In this document: piece after piece, positions 58,589-64,000 of the stretch
Numbering within the stretch: the first letter of the stretch is position 1
How the letters are laid out: each line of letters begins with the position of its first letter
Origin: Flectonema sp. DT1601
Taxonomy: Eukaryota > Euglenozoa > Diplonemea > Diplonemida > Diplonemidae
Assembly: GCA_964019425.1 (NCBI GenBank)
Contig: OZ025807.1
Location: 988,823 to 1,052,822 of the forward strand
Direction: 5' to 3'
Length of the DNA stretch: 64,000 bases
Program-made: the position numbers and the translations under genes
Notes under the pieces: generated by a model
What the model was told of the DNA's origin: nothing
The model's database searches: none
Seen by the model: the letters and a program-made list of their open reading frames with translations, nothing else

Positions 58589-61225
58589 ATGAATGTCGGA
58601 GCCGGGGAACCCATTCAACGGCTGAAAAGAACAGCTTCTTGCCATTCGTTCTTTTCGAGAGATTTGATTGCAATTTCCGAAGACAGAGACCAAAGTGTTT
58701 TATTTGGGCTACAGCTTCTTGATAAAATAAAAGAAGACAGGAGGAGGACATCAGCTGAATTGAATGACCTGCACTCTGAAGTTGACGCTGCTCAGCAGGA
58801 GGCTGTAAATTGTCGGGGAGAACGAGATCGAATGACCGAATTGCACGCTGAATTACACAAAAAGTGTACGACTCTAACTGCTGAGAGAGCGTACATGAAA
58901 GAAGAATTAGGTCTCCGTGAGGGGACAATAAGTTCGCTGACTCAAGAAATTCAGTTTTTGAAGACCAAAACAATCGAAGACTCAGATGAATTCGCGAAGA
59001 TAGCGGCACTCGAATCACCAGATCGTTCAGACGTGAAGGACGTGAAAACATTAGAAAGAGCGTTCTTTGACGGATTAGAATTCACTAATACGACTTCAAT
59101 TGGAACTCAAGTTGGGAAAATCGTCGTGGAGGGCGCAACTCAAACTGACGTCAGTGGTGAAGTTGAAGTAGTTCGCGTGTCGTTTGATGAGCCGCAAGGA
59201 CGTTCTCCGACTCCTAACAGAGCAGAAGATCCAACTTGTACAGAATGTGGTTTAATTGATCATCAAATACTATCGGTGTGTAATCGATGTGTTCGTTCAA
59301 TAACACACATCAGAAGTGCTGGTCGCAACTCACTCTCTCCAATGAGTTGTGTTCGGTCTTCGATGTCTGCGTCTCCGTTAGGTAGACACCTGTCTAGTGC
59401 TGGTTATGAAGATAAGTTGAGTTCTATTCCATTCTCGCGGGTTTCTCCAACCGCAGTTTTCGGTCCACTTGATATTCAGTTAACGCTCGGACAGGAATTA
59501 CAAATCCTCGAAGCACACGATTCTCTCGTATCACAAGAAGTAACTGGACGAAAGGAGATTGTCGCGTCTGAGTACGAAGACTATTCGATTGTAAGAGAAG
59601 CCTTTTGTAAGGAAATATTTGAAGTCACAAAGCACGTCTGTAGAAATGAAGTTCTGACTGAGGAACAGAATGGGAGATCACAAATTGAGGAAATGGAGTG
59701 CGACTGGAGAAATTGTGTTCGGACTTCCACAGCTTCTCTTCAGAGTGGTCACAACTTGACTATCTCTCACAAGGATGAGATAAAGAAGAAGGATTGGGAA
59801 ATCATTTTATTCATCTCAGGAATGATGGATAGTTTGATTGCCGAAGAAAGAATTCAAAGAGCGTTCATTGCTGGGCTGGAAGGAGAGATGCGTGTCATGT
59901 CGGTTCGATCAGGAAACTTATTTTCGTCGAGTGAAAGAACTTCACAGAAACTGTCGAGGCAATGCATCGAAAACCAACTCAAAAGATGCGTCATCGAAAC
60001 AGAACGTAACTTGAAGAACCTTCAACGACTTGATAGGAATCAGGGTTATGAACGTCGTCATATTGAAATGAAAGCGGAGGAGCACTTTGAACAAATAATT
60101 GAAATATTTAACGAAGTAGTCAGCAGAAACAATCCTGCGACGAAATCGACGACTTCGGCAGCACCGATAGCAGGTGGGAAAACGAGAAGGCAGAGTTTAT
60201 CAACTGTAGGGAATATTAATTTACAAGCAAACACTAAAGAAGTCAGAGGAAAAGCATCTGATCCGGAGTTTATCTCTCGGATGATGAACGCGGCATCGAA
60301 GTGTCAAAAGACAGCACCCATCGTAAAGACCGTTCCCTCAGATCCCTTTCCAAAAGGAATCCTTCACACGAGTAATACTAACGTTGGTGGGTGTTGGGTT
60401 GAAGATCCATCGAATCTTCTTTTGAAAACAAACATCAAACAACTCCCGCAATCTGAACTATTCCACGTCAGTAACACTTTTAACATTCGCTCTGACAGTG
60501 CTTCTCCTCCACCTGCTGTTCCTTTAAAAGAACGAAGTGCATCAGTCGGAAGAGAGTCATCTGTCTCTAGTCGGAGGGGATTGTCTCCTGTTTCAGCTAG
60601 CAGTCTGAATTATCGAACGCCTTTAGTTAATAAGAAACAATATCACCAGGGATCTCTTATTCGTTCTTATTCTCAGACTCCACAGACTCCAATCTCTCAC
60701 TGGGCCTACGATTATGATATTGGTAAACAGTGGACTCAACTTAGAGAAACTGTGCTTCACGCGTCCCCGTCGATGGGTTTAAAGATCGCTCAAATCAGTG
60801 ACTCAAAAGATAAAGAAGGAATCTTTAAAGTAGCACATCAAAGTTTAAAAGCAATCCTATCGAGTGCTATCCACGACAAGGCTTTCTTACCTGGTGAAAA
60901 ATGGAAGTTGACTCCAGAGAGTGTGGAGCGAATCCCCCGTCACGCCCGAACAAATGTTTTGAGAGCACTTCGTGATATCGTTTGCGCCTACGACATGATG
61001 AGACCTGCGCAGAAGAAGAATCTCTTAACTGTTGAGGAGATTCAAAATAATATTTCCTCGCTGATACTTCTTGCAAGATGGTCTCAGCAGTCATTTTACA
61101 GTTCCAGCTCTCGATCTTCAACTCCTCCGCCGAGCACTCCACGACTACCTTCGCTTTCGAGATCGAAGTCTCACTCTCCAGGTTTCAGTATCGGAAGGCA
61201 CAGCACTTACATACCCGTATTGTAA
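58589..61225 (+). CDS. coiled-coil protein with zinc-knuckle motif, 878 aa
   Basis: No named family. Residues 40-130 form a coiled coil. A C-x2-C-x10-C-x2-C knuckle (C217, C220, C231, C234; CTECGLIDHQ...CNRC) could bind zinc. Residues 300-540 are helical, with units similar to those of the gene at 20111 (EEQNGRSQIEEME, AEERIQRAFIAGLEGEM). The C-terminal 300 residues are Ser- and Pro-rich with a helical island near 730-830, and the tail has many SP sites. I prefer ATG 58589 because acceptor ACTCAACAG ends at 58572. An in-frame ATG at 58508 would add 27 residues and also has an acceptor-like CTCAG upstream. A flagellar or cytoskeletal scaffold is likely but inferred. Confidence 0.72.
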   Translation: MNVGAGEPIQRLKRTASCHSFFSRDLIAISEDRDQSVLFGLQLLDKIKEDRRRTSAELNDLHSEVDAAQQEAVNCRGERDRMTELHAELHKKCTTLTAERAYMKEELGLREGTISSLTQEIQFLKTKTIEDSDEFAKIAALESPDRSDVKDVKTLERAFFDGLEFTNTTSIGTQVGKIVVEGATQTDVSGEVEVVRVSFDEPQGRSPTPNRAEDPTCTECGLIDHQILSVCNRCVRSITHIRSAGRNSLSPMSCVRSSMSASPLGRHLSSAGYEDKLSSIPFSRVSPTAVFGPLDIQLTLGQELQILEAHDSLVSQEVTGRKEIVASEYEDYSIVREAFCKEIFEVTKHVCRNEVLTEEQNGRSQIEEMECDWRNCVRTSTASLQSGHNLTISHKDEIKKKDWEIILFISGMMDSLIAEERIQRAFIAGLEGEMRVMSVRSGNLFSSSERTSQKLSRQCIENQLKRCVIETERNLKNLQRLDRNQGYERRHIEMKAEEHFEQIIEIFNEVVSRNNPATKSTTSAAPIAGGKTRRQSLSTVGNINLQANTKEVRGKASDPEFISRMMNAASKCQKTAPIVKTVPSDPFPKGILHTSNTNVGGCWVEDPSNLLLKTNIKQLPQSELFHVSNTFNIRSDSASPPPAVPLKERSASVGRESSVSSRRGLSPVSASSLNYRTPLVNKKQYHQGSLIRSYSQTPQTPISHWAYDYDIGKQWTQLRETVLHASPSMGLKIAQISDSKDKEGIFKVAHQSLKAILSSAIHDKAFLPGEKWKLTPESVERIPRHARTNVLRALRDIVCAYDMMRPAQKKNLLTVEEIQNNISSLILLARWSQQSFYSSSSRSSTPPPSTPRLPSLSRSKSHSPGFSIGRHSTYIPVL

Positions 61226-61307
61226 AAAACTAATTGACACCAATTAATAAAACTAGCATTGTCAAATTCCTTAGTTTCTTTCTTTTTCTTTAATCATGTC
61301 ATGAATG

Positions 61308-61341
<34 letters not shown>

Positions 61342-61772
61342 ACTAGAAAAAACCAAAAACCCACAAACTTAAATCACCGACACCTGTTGGAGAATATTAT
61401 TATTTAGGAGGGTTTTATTATTCTCTAAAAGGCTGTTAGATTTTTTCATAGATTTTCCCCGTCCCTGTCTGTTGGACAGATGATAAACAATAGACTTCGG
61501 TCCCTTTCAAATAACTACTATTGAGGGGAGACGTTCAAGAAAGATAAATACTCATCGCCTGTCTTCATTTGACACTTTCCCTCTTCCCCCTGTTAGAACA
61601 CTTAGAGTAGTTACTCATGTTTATTCAATCATTTTGTAAGAAATAATTCATCTCAAATATCCTCACACAACATGACAAAGATTTCAGATTAGATCGTTTT
61701 TGTGAGTTCAGTAGTGTGATGGTAATTATCTTTAATAATTCTTTTTGTTTTAGGTGTCGCTGACCACCTAAA
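61226..61772. other. spacer with poly-T run
   Basis: Contains an uninterrupted T run at 61309-61339 (31 bases). Acceptor TTTTTGTTTTAG ends at 61753, 19 bases before the next ATG. No gene seen. Confidence 0.55.
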
Positions 61773-64000
61773 ATGTATCAAGATGGTACGAATGGTACCG
61801 AAAAAGATCGCCAATCTCTATTAGTGACTCCACTGACTGGATCTATTCCAAAGAGGGCGATGGCTGCAGGAGGGTTAGAAGTAACAGCAAACGATGTTGT
61901 GGCTGCGCTCCTCCATTCTGTTAGAGTAACATTACCGCTATGCCCGCCAACGATGGGAAATTCTGATGGTTTGCGAGCAATGAGTACTGCCGGTGATGTG
62001 CAGCGTTGTAACTATATGTCTGGCATGTCTCAGTACGGTCTCGGTATTGCTCCTGTTTCGGATGAGGATTTATTAACTACCGAGAGGTTCAGTCACTCAA
62101 CAGAGTTTGAGATTGGCGGCAAACTTCGAATTCAAACATTCGCACCTGCTCTATTTATTCGGATACTAACCTGGTGCGGAACTACACCTGAAGAGTACCT
62201 CGAAGACTGGTGTGGAGCGTTAGAGGACAGTACAATGGAAGCAAGCAGAGGGAAATCTCAGTCAGAGTTCATGTTCTCTTCTTCGAAGAAGTTTATTATA
62301 AAAACTATTAAAGAGACGGAGTATAACAGCATTCGACAAATACTTCGATCGTACTTTGCGTACCTTTTGGAAAACCCGAATTCACTTATAAATAAAATAG
62401 TTGGAGCCTACGCAGTCCAGCGAAACAAGTCCGAGCGGAAGTACTTCATCGTCATTCCAAACGTGTTGACTCCTGGGGCAAAGTTTAGCAGAGTGTACGA
62501 CCTCAAGGGAAGCACATTTAACAGAGCTGCAGGGGAGGCTGAAAAGAATTCTGCGGTGCCGCATCTAAAAGATAATGACTTCCTTAATGACAAGACTAAG
62601 ATTCAAATAAATCCAGTTAATCAAAGAATATTAGTTCAACAATTACAAAATGATGTCACGTGGCTGCAGGGAAGGAAACGAATGGACTATTCGATTCTGG
62701 TCGGAGTTTGTGAAACGCCTGTCGGTGAATCCTCTTCAACAAGTGGATTGAATGTAATTAGAGGAACCTTCCCAGATGTTAGTTATCACATTGGAATTAT
62801 TGATATCTTGCAGGAATATAATATTAAAAAACAAGTCGCTCACACTCTAAAGACCACCGTCGGAGGTGCTGACGACAAGGAGCTCTCAACCGTACCGTCT
62901 GACCAGTACGGAGAGCGCTTCTTAGGTTTCATTCAAAATAGCCTCGAGAAGAGTCGTGATACGACCTTAAACTTCTTTCTAAATCCGAGGCAAATAGCTG
63001 CCAGGAAACAAAGTGCGATTCACAAAGATGGTTCAATAGGCGTAGGAGATGTCGTTGGAAGAACATTCAACGAAGTAATAACGCTCGATATTTCTTCTCC
63101 GAATGTGAAGTCTCTTTGCGTTGTTTCTGAGGTAAGAAAGCCCGCAACCAATTCCTTTGAAAACACTGATGAACCCTCCGATGATGAAACAGAACTACCT
63201 GCTGGTTGTTTATCCGACACACGACAGCAGCAAGATGAGAACATTTCAGATATGTTACTGTATTCTTGTCATTTAAGTTCCAACGTGACCGTCAACGTCG
63301 TTGGCCCCGTTGCGTGCGGCGACGTTCTAATTCCGAGTGGTAATTCAAATGGAACGGCCGTAGCAGTTCCGATGAGTTGTAAACTTCCGAATTACATACT
63401 CGGAGTTGTTGTGAGTGTCCCGGGTGGTGACTATGAACCGAATGCCTGTGCTACGAAGTTTACCGCAGTGAGAGCGATTATTTGTGAAATGTTTATGAGA
63501 GATCCCAACTTTGAGTGGCAAGTTCTCGAAGTAGTTCCCGTTGAAACATCGACAGTTCAGGCGATGTGGGTCACCCCACCTCGTGAGCTCAGCATTGCTC
63601 TCACTCGCTGTTGTGTTTTAAACCCTTTTGGTAATAGTATGATGAGAATATCAAATTCTTGGTTATCAGTTGACTGGTTATCTGGTGATATTGTAAAGGA
63701 ACAACAGACCATACCTGTCCGAGGTCTTGGAAACCAAGTCGCCAACATGGCAGCTGAAGAGATCAAAAGAAGAAAAATGAAAACAAGTAAGCACATCGAA
63801 AGGACTACCCAGGGAGGCTTTACTTTATCAATGAATAAGATTCCTAGTTTTGGTTACACAGCTTCAGGCAATGGAGAGGACACGGAACTGGTATCTCCGA
63901 GGGTAGTTGAAGAAGAAAGCTTATCGACCCCTCGCACTAAACGACTGGTGCGGAAGGCTGAACGTTCAATTAAAGGATTGTTAAGAGACTGGTTGGTTAG
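61773..64000 (+). CDS. phosphatidylinositol-phosphate kinase with long C-terminal extension (partial, runs off the window)
   Basis: The frame is open from ATG 61773 to the window end, 742 codons without a stop. Residues about 150-420 are a PIP-kinase domain. They include the Gly/Ser-rich loop GKSQSEFMFSS and KFIIKTIKE with the ATP-binding Lys177. YDLKGSTFNR, RKRMDYSILVGV and GIIDILQEYN with the metal-binding Asp follow, and then QYGERFLGFI. These elements match the PIP4K/PIP5K family, and catalytic residues appear intact, so it should make PI(4,5)P2 or a related lipid. Beyond the kinase, residues 430-740 are an unknown region with a beta-rich piece (GDVLIPSGNSNGTAVAVP, then YILGVVVSVPGGDYEP). 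The start follows acceptor AG 61752-61753. Its lipid product could be the substrate class of the 5-phosphatase-like protein at 41847. Confidence 0.85.
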   Translation, partial: MYQDGTNGTEKDRQSLLVTPLTGSIPKRAMAAGGLEVTANDVVAALLHSVRVTLPLCPPTMGNSDGLRAMSTAGDVQRCNYMSGMSQYGLGIAPVSDEDLLTTERFSHSTEFEIGGKLRIQTFAPALFIRILTWCGTTPEEYLEDWCGALEDSTMEASRGKSQSEFMFSSSKKFIIKTIKETEYNSIRQILRSYFAYLLENPNSLINKIVGAYAVQRNKSERKYFIVIPNVLTPGAKFSRVYDLKGSTFNRAAGEAEKNSAVPHLKDNDFLNDKTKIQINPVNQRILVQQLQNDVTWLQGRKRMDYSILVGVCETPVGESSSTSGLNVIRGTFPDVSYHIGIIDILQEYNIKKQVAHTLKTTVGGADDKELSTVPSDQYGERFLGFIQNSLEKSRDTTLNFFLNPRQIAARKQSAIHKDGSIGVGDVVGRTFNEVITLDISSPNVKSLCVVSEVRKPATNSFENTDEPSDDETELPAGCLSDTRQQQDENISDMLLYSCHLSSNVTVNVVGPVACGDVLIPSGNSNGTAVAVPMSCKLPNYILGVVVSVPGGDYEPNACATKFTAVRAIICEMFMRDPNFEWQVLEVVPVETSTVQAMWVTPPRELSIALTRCCVLNPFGNSMMRISNSWLSVDWLSGDIVKEQQTIPVRGLGNQVANMAAEEIKRRKMKTSKHIERTTQGGFTLSMNKIPSFGYTASGNGEDTELVSPRVVEEESLSTPRTKRLVRKAERSIKGLLRDWLV

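Overview
This is nuclear DNA from a unicellular, flagellated eukaryote. The genes are eukaryotic: voltage-gated K+ channels, a tubulin-tyrosine-ligase-like enzyme, a dynein-arm assembly factor, a CEP164-like WW protein, a FYVE protein with filamin-type repeats, inositol-lipid enzymes and metacaspase relatives. The intergenic DNA is AT-rich and full of poly-T and poly-A runs. TAA, TAG and TGA all end genes, so the code is standard. Every convincing gene, about 25 of them, lies on the + strand. Nearly every start codon follows a YAG-type splice acceptor by 4 to 39 bases, even in genes without internal introns. This layout is what unidirectional gene clusters with spliced-leader trans-splicing look like. 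Together with a C-terminal motif in the gene at 12731 that I associate with kinetoplastid flagellar proteins, it makes a euglenozoan (diplonemid-like or early kinetoplastid-like) my best guess. I cannot exclude another trans-splicing protist, and no spliced-leader RNA gene is visible here.

Layout. 1-1.1 kb: tail of a possible upstream gene and a doubtful spliced micro-ORF. 1.2-15.3 kb: secreted purple acid phosphatase, a Kv-like channel, two unknown proteins, an MSP-domain coiled-coil protein, a proline-rich protein with the kinetoplastid-like motif, and an EF-hand Kv-like channel. 15.3-17.1 kb is poly-T-rich and empty. 17.1-22.2 kb: two large unknown proteins. 22.2-24 kb: two almost identical secreted parvulin genes with two candidate micro-genes beside them. 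24.4-33.8 kb: two N-acylated metacaspase-like proteins that lack the catalytic residues, flanking a TTL-like ligase, an unknown helical protein and a mitochondrial Bax-inhibitor-family protein. 35.8-41.3 kb: a DNAAF5-like HEAT protein and a Q/E-rich coiled-coil protein. 41.8-53.2 kb: an inositol-polyphosphate 5-phosphatase-like protein with a coiled-coil tail, then a nine-exon gene for a 2,512-residue FYVE protein with 15 filamin-type repeats. 53.5-61.2 kb: a glutathione S-transferase, a CEP164-like WW protein, a 2.8-kb region with exon-like pieces and a structured element, and a coiled-coil zinc-knuckle protein. 61.8 kb to the edge: a phosphatidylinositol-phosphate kinase that runs off the window.

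Themes. Several genes serve the flagellum or basal body (DNAAF5-like, TTL-like, CEP164-like, MSP-coiled-coil). Three act on or bind phosphoinositides (5-phosphatase-like, FYVE, PIP kinase). Several look like pseudo-enzymes: both metacaspase-like proteins, and probably the 5-phosphatase, whose catalytic Asp is Asn. Cis-introns occur in only three genes (12 introns). All 12 donors read GTNTG and all acceptors end in a short A/C-rich CAG or TCAG without a polypyrimidine tract.
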